NCBI GenBank assembly: GCA_949987565.1
Contig: OX465113.1
Location: 8,674,270 to 8,738,269 of the forward strand
Source: Luidia sarsii
Taxonomy: Eukaryota; Echinodermata; Asteroidea; Paxillosida; Luidiidae
Reading direction: 5' to 3'
Length of the DNA stretch: 64,000 bases
The notes under the pieces are model-generated. The model had not been told where the DNA came from. It did not search any database and worked only from the letters and a program-made list of their open reading frames with translations. This document shows positions 11,649 to 24,600 of the stretch, piece after piece (position 1 is the first letter of the stretch; every line of letters starts with the position of its first letter). Position numbers and translations under genes: made by a program.

Positions 11649-13655
11649 TTGACATTTTTAGAGCGCCAGAATCCGTCTGCAAAGACGCTCAAGGCGCTTA
11701 ACAACATTATACAGAATCAAAGAAAAGACTACATATACTATTATGAACAAACAAATATGTTTTGAGAGAGGATTTGAAATCCGATATGGAGGACATACTA
11801 CGGACTTCCTGAGAAAGAACATTCCACAGGGTAGGACCAGCATGGGAGAAAGCCCGCTCACCCCATAAATTATGGACGTGTGGGACTGCAAGCAGATAAG
11901 TATCTGATGATCTGAGACATCTACCGGGTTTGTAATACTTTAGTAAACAGCTGTTATATTGCGGCGCAGCACAAGACAGGGAGTGAAAAACCAGCAACAA
12001 TATCTTGTACTTAATTCGTTCAGCAACAGGCAGCCAATGGAATGGACGTAATATAGGAGTAATATGAGATCTACCAGGAGACAAAGTAACAATACCAGCT
12101 GCAGCATGATTTTGGAGCTTTTGAAGACGGACAAGCTGTGTGTTGGGTAATTTATACAGTAGTGAGTTACAAAAATCCAGACGAGATGAAATGAGCGCAT
12201 GAACAAGTTTCTCAGTAGCGGGGCGAGTTAAGTATTTACGTATTAAACCTAGATTGCGTAGTTGGTACCTGACAGATTTACAAGTGTTAGATATATGATG
12301 AGACATAAACATACTAGAATCAAAGTAAACACCAAGATTACGGCAAGCCGCTGATACACCTACAACTGAATTACCAATTTTAATGCTAGGAACTTGAACT
12401 TTGGCAAGTTGTGCTTTAGAACCAAATAACATGAAGTCAGATTTCTCATCATTTAATTTGAGTGAACTAGATCGCAGCCAAGTTTTCACATCTTCAATGC
12501 AACATTTGAGTCTATGAAGAGTGCTTACAGCAGCAGCCTGATCTGCTTCAAATGACACATAGAGTTGAACGTCATCAGCATAACAGTGATACATGACGTT
12601 GTGATGCTATAGGACCCGTTTAAGACCACTGAGGTAGATGGTGAACAGCGAGGGTCCACCAACTGAACCTTGAGGGACACCATGTTTCAAAAGAACGGGT
12701 TCAGATTTGGCATCATCAATGCACACTTGTTGATAGCGATCAGTCAAATATGACTTAAACCAGGCCAGGGCACGGCCACAAATACCAAGAGAAGACAAAA
12801 TTTCAAGAAGAAGTGTATGGTTAACTGTGTCAAATGCTGCTGACATATCTAATAACACAACAGCAGTAATCTTACGTTCATTCATATTACACAAAATGTC
12901 TGATTGGATAAATTAAGTAACAGTGTTTCAACACTGTGAGAAGAACGAAAAGCCGACTGCCTATTGTCTTGCAAATTATTGGTCTGAATGTACCCGGAAA
13001 GTCTGGAGAACACAATACGTTCCAGAACCTTTGACAGGTATGGAAGGTTGGACACCGGGCGGTAGTTCTTAAGGCATTCAGGATCAAGCGTTGTTTTTTC
13101 AGCAGCGGATGAACATAAGCTAACTTGAGCGATAATGGGACATCACTCTGATCAAGACTTCGATTAATAATATCTGATATAACTGCTGAGAGTGGAGAGA
13201 CGCATTCTTTGACTAAGCTGGTTGGAATTGGGTCGAGTTCACAGGATTTACACGGAGTGTTGCGAACGAGGGATTCTATTTCCTGGGGAGTGGTAGGCTC
13301 GAATGATTCCAGGACAGATGCTAGTCGTGCTTGTGACAGGAAAGATGAAGGTGCTAAGGAAGCCGGTACGGGCAGATGATCACAAATAGAATCGATTTTG
13401 GTGGCAAAGAACTGACTGAACGTCTGGGCTAGTGTTGTAGCACAGCTGTGATTTGGAAGAGGTGAGGATTTCTTTCGATTGAGGAGTTGATTGGCAACAT
13501 TGAACATTTTTCTTGAGTCGTAACCACAATCATTGATCTTCTGAGTGTAGTATGAGCGTTAAGAATTCCTGATGAAAGTCATGACATGCTGACGCTGGTC
13601 ACAATACAGCTGGCGATCAATTTCCAACCTCGATGAGCGCCATTTCTTATGAGCG
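11612..13655 (-). mobile_element. 5'-truncated non-LTR retrotransposon (Jockey/CR1-like LINE), decayed
   Basis: Minus-strand reverse transcriptase with one or more frameshifts. N-terminal RT parts lie at 13655-12890 (LDPIPTSLVKE). Palm motifs lie at 12894-12607 (LLDMSAAFDTVNHTLLL, HGVPQGSVGGPSLF). The catalytic YADDVQLYVSF and the thumb/C-terminus lie at 12594-11707 (SRLDFCNSLLYKLP, FSHAGPTLWNVL, FKSSLKTYLF). The 3' end carries GGCGCTCTAAAAATGTCAAT and a (TTA)n tail, seen as the AAT microsatellite at 11612-11645, as in CR1-like elements. No endonuclease domain remains. Confidence 0.9.
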
Positions 13656-13875
13656 CCATAATAATAAACATTTTAAGAATTTTGAATTTCCAAAATACAA
13701 AAATCTACAACTTTGCAAGTTTGATAGAAATTCCACTGAAAAGATACCAATACTTTTTTGTCAAATGTTAATTTTGTTCCTTTTCAAATTAAGTTTAGTT
13801 TTACATTGAATAATGTAACATTTCTTTCTGATTATTGTAAATAAATGTATGTTAAGGACCCGTAGTCATCTCTAA

Positions 13876-14006
13876 TCTTTATTTTTTATTATCTTTATCC
13901 TTATTTTTTATGATCTTTATCCTTATTTTTTATGATCTTTATCCTTATTTTTTACCATCTTTATCCTTATTTTTTATCATCTTTATCCTTATTTTTTATG
14001 ATCTTG
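13876..14006. repeat. 22-bp tandem repeat, about 6 units
   Basis: Unit CTTTATCCTTATTTTTTATGAT with few changes (ACC/ATC variants). Confidence 0.9.
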
Positions 14007-14399
14007 CCTCCATGGGTGTGTCAGAAGTGCGGGAATCTGCCTGCCGTCTTCTGTAGGAATAACAAGAAATCAAACATTTAGGGAGGAAAATGCAGTTTAC
14101 TAGAAATATTCACCCACTGACATGACTGACAGATGTTAGAAGTATTCTTTGGGGCTTGATATGAACCGAGGCCACTGAGGCTAGTGTTTTCTGTGACCTT
14201 TTCACTGGCCTTGCATGGATACCCACCAAAATCCCCCCTTTCTTTCTCAAGGCCACATTCCTGTTTATTTAACCAGGTACCCTTTTGGCAGAAAAATCCA
14301 GCAGGTTTGTGACTGATGAGGAGAGAACAAGCTTACAAAGATTGGCATCCAGTCCATGGGCTCCTAGTGCTGGGTTATGTAAGCATTATATAAGTGGCC

Positions 14400-15070
14400 T
14401 GCCAAGTGTCATGCCACACTGCCCAACGGTCGTCGGTCAGGCATTGGAATTCCACCCACATTCTTCACCGCAATCTGTACGCTCGGTTGTGTCCGACCAA
14501 CTCGAAGATTTGACTGCCTGGAGTGGAGGCTGGAGTCTGCGGTCAGGGACTGACAGTACCATAAGTTGCCACATGAACTGCGAGATTAGCGGCAACAATT
14601 GCACTATTGTGGGACTTTTACTGTGGATGATCGAGGGATAACACGCTGCCACAGGAGACATTGTGTTGGCATGACACACAGCCCAATTCATCAGTCAGGG
14701 AGTGGAATTTCACCCATATTCTTCACCGCAATTTGTACGCTCGGTTGGGGCCGACCAACTCGAAGATTTGACTGCCTGGAGTGGAGGCTAGTCTGCGGTC
14801 AGGGATTGACAGTACACACACAAGTCCGTTACGCTCCATAGACAACGCACTATGGGGACATTTTCAAACGGATAATCTCTTGACAAAAGCCACAAGGTCC
14901 GAATTGTGCCAGGTTTTACTCTCTTGTACCCATAGTATACCCTTATCGATTTATTTCACAGAAATATATTGTTCTGATTGTTTTAGCGAGATTTGAAAAT
15001 GATGTATTGTTCAAAAACCCCCGTATGGCTGTCATCGGCGCTAAAAAACCACCCGGCGCGAAGTGGTTAA
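14400..15070 (-). mobile_element. TTAA-flanked MITE (copy 1) with internal duplication
   Basis: Ends at 15055-15066 with GGCGCGAAGTGG followed by TTAA. Its body is the complement of the element at 17226-17918 (ATATATTGTTCTGATTGTTT, GTTCAAAAACCCCCGTATGG). A segment of about 145 bp (TTCTTCACCGCAAT through GGTCAGGGA.TGACAGTA) occurs twice, at about 14460-14560 and 14715-14813. The left end is unclear. Confidence 0.7.
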
Positions 15071-15282
15071 CACAAGGTTCCTGATTAACCAATATCATGA
15101 GTATGGGCTTGCAATGTGGTTGGAAATCATATGCAATGTGTTATTGTAGCTGTGGCTCTTGCACATCTCAAGGAAACGCCGATGCAAAGTTAAGGAAATT
15201 ATCCACTGTGGGAGGGGAAAACCCAGGATTACCGGTAAGTCCTTTGAAGGAAACTAGGCTGAGACTATTTGGGAGGCCACTA

Positions 15283-15385
15283 TCTAAGGGCTGGATAGCT
15301 CAGATGAAAGAGCACTGGTACGTTAGTCAAGAGGTCTCGGGTTTTCTTTGCCAATTTTTCAAATGGTTCCAGATTAGAAAATATT
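15283..15385 (+). repeat. tRNA-derived SINE fragment
   Basis: Begins GGCTGGATAGCTCAGATGAA (A-box-like), then GAGCACTGGTAC and GAGGTCTCGGGTT (B-box-like), then GCCAATTTTTCAAATGGTTC. The copy at 23255-23390 on the minus strand shares head and body. It does not fold as a functional tRNA by eye. Confidence 0.55.
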
Positions 15386-15484
15386 ATTAGATGTCATGAT
15401 GGGAGATCCAATTTGAGACAATACTGGAAACCATATTGGAAACTCTCCATTGTGTTCTTATAACAGAACAATGCCAGAACTCAC

Positions 15485-15653
15485 CTTTTCTTTGTCAGGT
15501 AGAGAATCAGGATACTGACTATGACAATGGCCAGGATTACAGCTATGAGCACTGCAGCAATAATGCCTACACTCAAGTCACCACCTGTGGGTGGAGTAGC
15601 TGGAGTAGTGGGAAGAGCTGGTGTGGAGGTCAGGGTTGAATTCATGCCGTTTA
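15485..15653 (-). CDS. Transmembrane exon of the FN3 receptor
   Basis: Encodes a Thr/Pro/Ser-rich stalk (STPALPTTPATPPTGG) and about 24 hydrophobic residues (GIIAAVLIAVILAIVIVSIL) followed by a YLTKK stop-transfer sequence. Acceptor CACAG at 15654-15658. Donor GTGAGT reads from 15484 down. This fixes the orientation: ectodomain before, cytoplasmic part after. Confidence 0.9.
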
Positions 15654-18600
15654 CTGTGAGCACAACAGAAACCAAAACCAAACCTTACATACTTTGACAT
15701 AGGTTCGAAATGAAGGCTTAGGCTTTGGTCATATTCATCTTACTGACTCGCTATAATATCACAGGTCTCTAAAAACAAGCGTTTGGCCCCAGTTTCCTTG
15801 TGGAATAACCTCTACTTATCAAGCCAACAAACCTTCAAATTCGGAAACAAACCACAACCTGGATTTTCAGGTTTTGTCAGACGGAAATGAAGCCTGAGCC
15901 TGAGCCTAAGCCTTCATTTCGAAAACGGCCATACATTCAGACAAGATGGGGGCTGGGATTTTTTAACTTTTAGCTGATTTTTTAAAAAAGCAAGAGAGCC
16001 TGATGTTTCAATCCTACCAGGAGTTTTCTCAAACATCACCTTCTTTTGTATACTTCAGGGGTCAATTTTTCAGCTTCAGCACCAAAATTCGCTTAAGCAT
16101 AAAAATTAATTCACTATTTAGTAACCAAGAATGGTGGGATATGTACTGTGTAAACCTGTCCACACAAGGAAGATGTTCATGCTTGGCTGATTGTCACGCT
16201 GAAGCAGCTCTTTGAAATTGGGTGCAAGTTATCTTCGTCCTTTTGAAGCTGAAGATAAGGTTAATACTGACAATTAATTGCTGGATAAACTCCTGAATGA
16301 CACTCCATCAACATTTAAACTTATGATTCTGTTTTACAAATCATGTTTTAATTATTGCTTGAAAAGAAAAGGTAGAAAAGAAATCGTTCTTCTTTTGAGA
16401 ATCTGAATCAGTTGGAAATCCTGACATTTTGATATTGGCAGAACTGTTCTTATTACTGTCTGTGAGATATGCCCAGCTAGGACTGAAGCATCAAGTCCTG
16501 TAATGTTAAGATTTGTATGAACCCGGCTCCTCAGGTAAGCAAGCAGTGCGCTACACTTCCTTATTACTCTTTTTTTTTTCTTCTTGAAAAGGTGGTTTTA
16601 AGTGGTTGACTTACCAGCTGCAATAAGTGGCTCACTCCAGCTGATAGCAGAGGCCTGCAAAGGGAATAACATCATTTATAGGTCTTGCCTGAAACCACAT
16701 CACACCATCTGTTCCTCCTGGGGTCAATTTCACCAAAACTCATAACTTAAGATCAATCACAAGACGATGAGCGATGCACAGAATCCGTACAACCTAACTT
16801 ACGATGGGTTATCCATCGTAAGTTCAGTTACAATGCATCGTAAGCCTTTTTGAAATCCACCCATGGACTTTCTGATGTGAATGTGTACCTCCCTCAGTAG
16901 AAATTGGAGCTTTGTACAATGCAAAAGGAGGTTTGAAAATTCACCATGTAGGATTATTTCTTCTAACAAAAAGATCTAGAGAACTCCTTTTTCTAAAAAA
17001 GAAAAGGGCCCAGAAAGTGTCAAGGTCTTTAAACAAAACCTTTCAAGCATAACGCCTTACAGCAGAGAGCATCTGTTTCGCTGGAAAAAAGACTGATGAG
17101 GAATCCTTCACTTTGATTTTTCCTTTTGGCCAAATAGGCTCTGAAACTGAATCAACATGCATTTGATCCCTTACAGCATAGGAACCCAAGTGACCAAGTT
17201 AAATGATTTATTTAGCCATGTTTAACCACTTCGCGCCAGGGGGGTTTTCAGCACCGATGACTGCCACACGGGGGTTTTTGAACAATGCATCATTTTCAAA
17301 TCTCGCTAAAACAATCGGAACAATATATTTCTGTGAAATAAATTGAGAAGGGTATACTATGGGTACAAGAGAGTAAAACCACAATTCGGACGTCAAGTGG
17401 CTTTTGTCAAGAGATTATCCGTTCGAAAAAGGGCCAATTGTGCGTCGTCAATGGACCGTAACGGACTTGTGTGTGTGCGTGTACAGTGCTGTCAATCCCT
17501 GACCGCAGACTCCAGCCTCCACTCCAGGAAGTCAAATCTTTGAGTTGGTCGGCCACAACCGAGCGTACAGATTATGGTAAAGAATGTGTGGGGAATTCCA
17601 ATGCCAGACCGACGACCGTTGGGCTGTGTGGCATGCAAAGACAATGTCCCCCGCGTGCTTTCAGCTGCAGCGCGGTATCCCTCGATCCTCCACAGTAAAG
17701 GTCCCACAATTGCACAATTATTGCTGCTAATCTTGCAATTCATGTGGCAACTTGCGTTAAAAAGGGTCTTTGTACTGATTCGTATTGCTTTATTCTAAGC
17801 TGAAAAGAGTATTTGTTTGGAATGTGGACAATAGTGGTGCCCGGATTCGGAGGGTCCCTTCGCATAGTCAAGCCAATGGATGCGGAGCTCTGGATTCGGA
17901 GGTCCCGGCGCGAAGTGGTTAACTAGGATTAGCCTGGATAAATTGCAGGAATTTTGTGTTAAAGTCTCCGCTGATGCGAGCAGTTTTCACTTCTTCTTAA
18001 TTTGGTTGGCTAGTTTCATTAATACATATTCATTGCTTTAATATCAAGGTAGTGGTTCTAAAAATAACCGGTGAATTAAAAAAACTCCACATTTCAGTCA
18101 GGAAACTTACCTCATCTGTTTGACTGACTCCACCAGTCATGATACTATACGTTCCCTCCTTCAGAGGTGCATTGAGGTAGTTTCCATACATCTTGTCATC
18201 TCCAACCAAAAACGTTTGGACCCTTTCCAACTTTGGTAGGTCAGCAGCAATGTAGGCATCAGGATTCTCACTGTAGGTGCCAAATACTTCACCTTCAATC
18301 TCGATTGAGGTACGCTTGGCTCTTGCCGGTACTCTCCTGACTGCAACCAGATAGGACCTGATAACACAAAACAAAAGCTTTAGGGCCTATGGTATGTACA
18401 TTCAGTACAAACACGTTTCACAAAAAACGAGTCGATCCTAACAGGACCTCTGTCAAAGTAAGAAAGGCAGAGTTCTCTTTTACCACTTTGCGTCAGGACC
18501 TGTGAATTCAGAGCGCAGCTGGTGTTGCTTTGTGTTTTGACTCAAGTTGGTACATGAGTAGCCAGATTAGCGGCCACAATTGCACTATAGTGAGCCTTTG

Positions 18601-21600
18601 ACTGTGTATGATAGAGGGCTAGTGCACTGCCACAGTGCCACATTATACAGAGTGTTGCCGTATCCCACAACCCAACAGTCATCAGACAGGCTGTGGAAAT
18701 CCAACCAAAGCCTTAACTGTAGTCAGTTTGTGACGACCTCCTCGATAATATGACCGCATGGAGTGGAGGCTAGTCTGTGGTCAGAGGCAGGGCTACTCGG
18801 ACACACTGCATGTACATGTGCACAGTAGCACTATATATTCCCTTGACAAAGCACAATGGATCCTCTTTTTCAGGCAGATGGGTCACCCTTTCGGGTGAAT
18901 AATCCCTTGACAAAAGCCATACAGACATCCGAAATGCGCCAGGTTTGACTCGCTCACACGTAGTATACTCAAATTGATTTATTGCACAGATATTTATTGT
19001 TCCTGATCGTTTAGAGAGTTTTGAAAATTATGTTGTTCAAAACCCCCAGTATGCACGAAGTGGTTAATAGAGGCGTGAATATGAAGAAGATTTGATAAGT
19101 TCTTAACTCAGTAGAGTGTGCCAGAGTATCCTAGCTGAATTACCCAGTCTATACTCACCATTCTTTACAAAACTTCACTCTCTCACAGTGTATCCCAAAA
19201 ACCAAAAACCTAAGAAATTTCAATCAGTAAACAGTTAAAGAAATAAAACATGTTGCAAACTGCTTGCTGACTTAAATTACCAAAATGGAAATGTCAAAAG
19301 TTTGATCCTAGCTGGCCATTTTGATTATTATTATAAGCTTTCTCAATAGATAGGAAGGGGGAGAGGCAAATAGGGTATGGATGGAAGGAACAGGACAACA
19401 GAGAACAGCTGGTAGACAGACTAGGGTGAGATCAATGGGAAGAGCAGGCAGTAGGGAACAGACAAAGAAAGTGGAAATGATCAAAGCAAAAAGATGAAAG
19501 GAAGAAGTGGATCAAGACATCAGGCCATCTAAATGTTGTGTAATGTAAGCAGTATGCAACGTGTTGTATCATTCTAGCTAGGTTCTACAAGAGCGTTGAA
19601 AAGAGTATTTTTTTGCTCACGTAACATATGTGTAATCACCTCCCGTAATGTAGATAAAAATGCTCGAGTCTGTACTCCGAGACGGGTCCACAAGAGGCTG
19701 CTCAGGAGCTTGGAGGTCTTCCAAGAAAGTAAAGGGAAGAGAAACATTCCATGGAGTGTGAATCCAGATCTAACCTTTTTGAGGAAGCTTTTGCTTGTTC
19801 AATTCTTCTCAGAGTTTAGATGGTGTCCTTGCAGAATAACCTCTTTAAGATGGAGTACACAAAGCTGGGGCCTTTCAAATGAGTGCACTGCCTTTGCTGA
19901 GCATTGGTACATTCACTAGAGCCACGTCTGCACTGGACTTAAAATGGGTAAACTAACCGAGCAAATGGGTAAATTGACCATTTTAAGTCCAGTGCGGACA
20001 GCCCAGGAAGTTTTCCTCCCAGGTAACTTACCCGACTCAGATGGGAAGTTTAACCGACCAACTTCTGCCCGGTTAAATTGACCGGGTCAGTTTAACCGAG
20101 CCGAAAAGTCCAATCCGGACACGACGTCTCGGTAAATGACTCGGTAAAAAAATCACATCCGGTCCGGCGCCGGCGCCCCACATTGCCTCGATACCACGTG
20201 ACGTGTACATCCCTGTACACAAGATTTGTGCGGGCATGGGGTAGCAACCTGACTACAGTACATGCACATGTACTGTTACATAATGTACACACACGGCCGG
20301 TAGATTGTGTACAGACATCCGGTGAAGGGTCACCACGAAAGTGCCCTCATGCGTTTGTTTGCGCCAGTCGGTTAGTTTTACTGATCGTCTCGGTTAGTTT
20401 ACCCCAGTCGAATAGTCCAAGTGCGGACGCACTCACGGGTAGTCTGGTAGTCTGTATATATTTCTTTATCTGATCACGTCTGGTCATGCGAGACATTTTG
20501 GTTTACTTTTCAAAGAATATAGCCCTGTAACACCTGTACAGTAGGTCTGACCAATAGCTATTCTGGTTTCAAAATGTCCAGGAAGGATGAGAGAAAAAAG
20601 TTGTAAAGCCATATGGACCAAATGTGGAACCGATGTACTGTTACAGTAAAACAATTGACAGGGCTATAATGCCTCCCATGTCAGTTATCATTTCCTTGTT
20701 ATTTTGACTTTATGAGTAACGTAACGTAATGATGAGGAGTGAGTTACAAGGGCTATGGATGTCTGCCTACTCACCAGTCTTGGGCTTTGTGAAGACGAGA
20801 TTCACTCTAGGCTCCCCCAACCCTGGGGAGGTCAGAGCCAGAACACGGATCTCGTATTTGGTACCCGGTTCCAGAAAGATCAAGGTGTGGGTGAAGACTT
20901 GGGGTCCCAGTTGGGATAACTCAGTGAAGACAACCGGAGGCACAAAGCTGGAGTCATAAGGTTTCTCAATGGCCCTATACTGAACCTAAGGGGTGGATTG
21001 AGGCTGTCAGTAATGCCTTATAAATATTCATGAAGGAATCTAAGCTTTTGATTGGTCTGAAATTTCTTAACAACAACTTTAGTCTATCTGTGGTGATGTC
21101 TGGGCCTACCAGCAAAATACAAGAATATTCAGGGATCTAAATAATTGAATTAAGATTGATCATTTAAGACTTGGACTAGACTAGATAACAGCCAATGGAA
21201 AACTTGTAGTATTTGTTTTCTATTTAAATCAAATAACTGAAGACCAAATTCAATGGAAGGCTGTTCCAAGCACAGCAGTAATCAAACAACCTTTTTATGA
21301 CTGAACAGGTTACAATACACATTACAATTATTCATGACAATGAAGACTTATGATAGCCAAACACAGGAAATATATAACAGGATAATTATAATAATATGAT
21401 TATTTTCTATCATTTTCTTAATTTCTACACAAACATCACATTACATCTATGATGCAACATGACTGAGATCAAAACATTTGAGCCTCTACATTTTGGGAGG
21501 TTTTGTTGGTAAGGTACCTTTTCTCGAGTGCAGACTAAACTACAGACAGAAGACATTTCGAGAATGATCAACTCACAACGTAGTCCAGAATCCGTCCATT

Positions 21601-24600
21601 TGGTTCAAGTGGTGCCTCCCAAGTCACGGTAATCGTTGTCTCATTTACTTCTGTGACTGTCAAGCTAGCCGGTGGCCCTGGAACTGCAAGTACAGGTGAA
21701 TGGTTAAAGTGATCAAAGCTTTTCCAAATTTCATCATTGAACCTCAGGGAACATACTCTATAGGCTTGCAGGGTTCCAGATATCTGCTAAACCCTGGATT
21801 GAGTCCATCAATTTCAGTGTCCAATTTCAGTAACCACATCGGACCTAGGCCCAAATTCTATGATTATGGAGGATTCTGCATTTAGAAGCAACAACAGAGG
21901 AAAATGGCGGTCATTTGATGAATTCAACAATCTAAATTTCAATGGCGACCACAAAATCTGACAAAACCCTTAGAAATACATGTATTTTCACCGACACAAC
22001 TTTGGGTGAGGTATAGTTTTCAAAAGCCAACAAATCGTTTTGTATGATTTTTGTTTTGTATGACTTTTCATTCTCAAACATTTATGAAAAAAAATGCCAT
22101 GATATGGTGTTGGCCCAAAAATTCACGTCCTTACAGACCTCCATGTCTTTACAGCTTCTAACTGATGTGTCTTATAGATTAACATTTCCTCTCATGGCTG
22201 ATTCAACCTAGATATGAATTCAGTTACAGAGCAGTCATTGCAGGTCAGTTGACATTTAAGATTTGCAGTTGGCTTCTTTGCATCTTAAATGTCTCATTTG
22301 GTAAAAAATGTCAAATTTTGAGCCCAAGGATTTTGAACCAAAGTGGAGTTTTTTCCTCCATCTGTCCAAATAAATTTCCTACCAGTAAAAAAGTTCCAGA
22401 GGCATTGATTAATTTCTGATTAAAACCACACAATACAATACATACTGTGTCAATTCAGTGTTTCAGGTTATAAATCCCATCAATAAATTGCAGATAAAGC
22501 TACCAAATTTCAAACACTTTATCAAAATAGCAAAGGAAATTTTACTGAAGTGGGAGTTGAACCTAAAACCTCCGGCTTAACGTATGTGAAACATTGGAAA
22601 CAGATAGACTTCCAGTCAAATTATCTTTGCTATTTCAATAAATAATTGAATGTAAAAATAAATCAAATAAAAACAAAGATGAAGTTGCTTATTTTTTATG
22701 CTTACCAGTTTCAAAAGTCATCGCCTCTATGGGAGCGCTGTATGGACCTTTTCCATCAGCACACCGGAACCTCACTTGAAAAGCATAGCGAGTGAACGGT
22801 GCAAGGTTCTCAAAGGTGATGAAGTTCTCAAAACCCTGCTCTCCTGTGACGGGTAGGGTGGTGTTGTTACTCAGGTCTGTCAGTTGGTAGGCGTAGCCAA
22901 GATGGCGGCTGGAAGACTCGGTGGCAGTGCATCTGGGACCCAACCAGGAGAATGCAAGGAGCATCTCCGCAGACCTGCTCAGCCTGACACTGCTAGGCGG
23001 GGCTGTTGGGGCTGCAATCAATGAAGGCGGGGAAAACACTGGCAATTATGGCTTTGTGTCAGATTCGTCAAAATTGTTTTTAGAATAATGTTTCAAACTG
23101 CTTACTCACAAAATCTACCAAAATGCAAATCTCCACAAATTTAGTGGGCCTGATGTTTCAAATTTTTGATCCTAGCAGGACCTTGAAAGGTCCTGCTAGG
23201 ATCAAAACATCAGGCCCACTAAATTTAGGGAATATTGATTTTAGTCAAACAAAGGAGACAAAGGAAAAACTGACTGGAAACAAGTTGAAAAATTGGCCAA
23301 AAAAACCCCCCCAATTGACTGGACTGGGACTTGAACCAGAGACCTGTGGATTAACTTACCAGTGCTCTAACCATTTAATTTATATTAGATATAAATTCAA
23401 TAAATCAAGGGCATTTCTACTTCCATCAATACTACTATACTGATGGTGCAGACATGATCACTTGAAGTCTTCATCATCCCGTTGTGTGTAAATTTATAAA
23501 TGCTTCCACACCTGCCCTTGAAAGCAAATTCTCACTGCAATTCTCAAAGTATTTAAGCACATGTATAGCACCCAATGTGTAATAAGCACTGCTTGGCCTT
23601 CTCACTAGCTTGATGAATGGGATTCAAAACCACCACTCCTGCATCCTAGTGCAGGCTGTTTTACCCACTTGCCTGGTTAGGGTCATGTGGTTGGATTTGA
23701 ATTTGTAAATAGTGCTGCAGCTAAAAGGTAAAGCACCGAGTGTACGTCCTAATCACATATTGTGTTGGCCAACATTTTGTAGTACATGTAGTTATTCTTA
23801 AAATTTAGTGGGCCTGACGTTTTGATCCTAGCAGGACCTTTCTCAAAGGCACTCTGCCTTTGAGAAAGGTCCTGCTAGGATCGAAACGTCAGGCCCACTA
23901 AATTTTAAGATTTACATCTTGGTAATTTTAGTCAGTGAGCAGTTTGCAACATTTTTGTATATCACATGTAGTTATTGTTAGGGCGCCCTCATTTGGAGGA
24001 GCTTGTGGCATGCAAGGTCGAAGGTCGTTCACCAGAAATATTTGTCATGCCTCATGTACAATGTATTCTTGCTCTGTTGTGCTGTAACTTTTCTTCAGAA
24101 AGTCAGTTCTCTAACGTGGTAATAAAACAGTTGCAGTCTATCGGTCGGTGTTTGTGCTGACCTTGTCCTGCTGTTGTGTAAGACATTGATCCAATTGACT
24201 CAGTGCTAGACCCAGCCTGGTTGTGCGCCGTCAGGTACACAAAGTAGGAGGAGTGAGGTGACAGACCCGTGATGAGGTCAGAGGTCGTGGTGCCACTGAC
24301 ATTGGCCGCGATGACATGTGGTTGATCGTCGAGAATTTCACACTGGTGTCTATAGACTAGCTGGTGAGAGATCTGGTAGAAGTCAACGGGGCAGTTATTG
24401 TCCCTTGGGGGATCCCAGCGTGCAGAAAGCTGGTCAGGATGGAGAGGCACAGAGCTGACATTCACATTCTGGGGGGAACTGGGAACTGTCAGCAGAGAGA
24501 AGAAATCAAAAAGCAAATACAACTGTGACAGCTTATCCACAGTAACGTCAAGTTATAATGATGTGACTTTATGAAATCATGAAGCAAGTTATCAATACCT

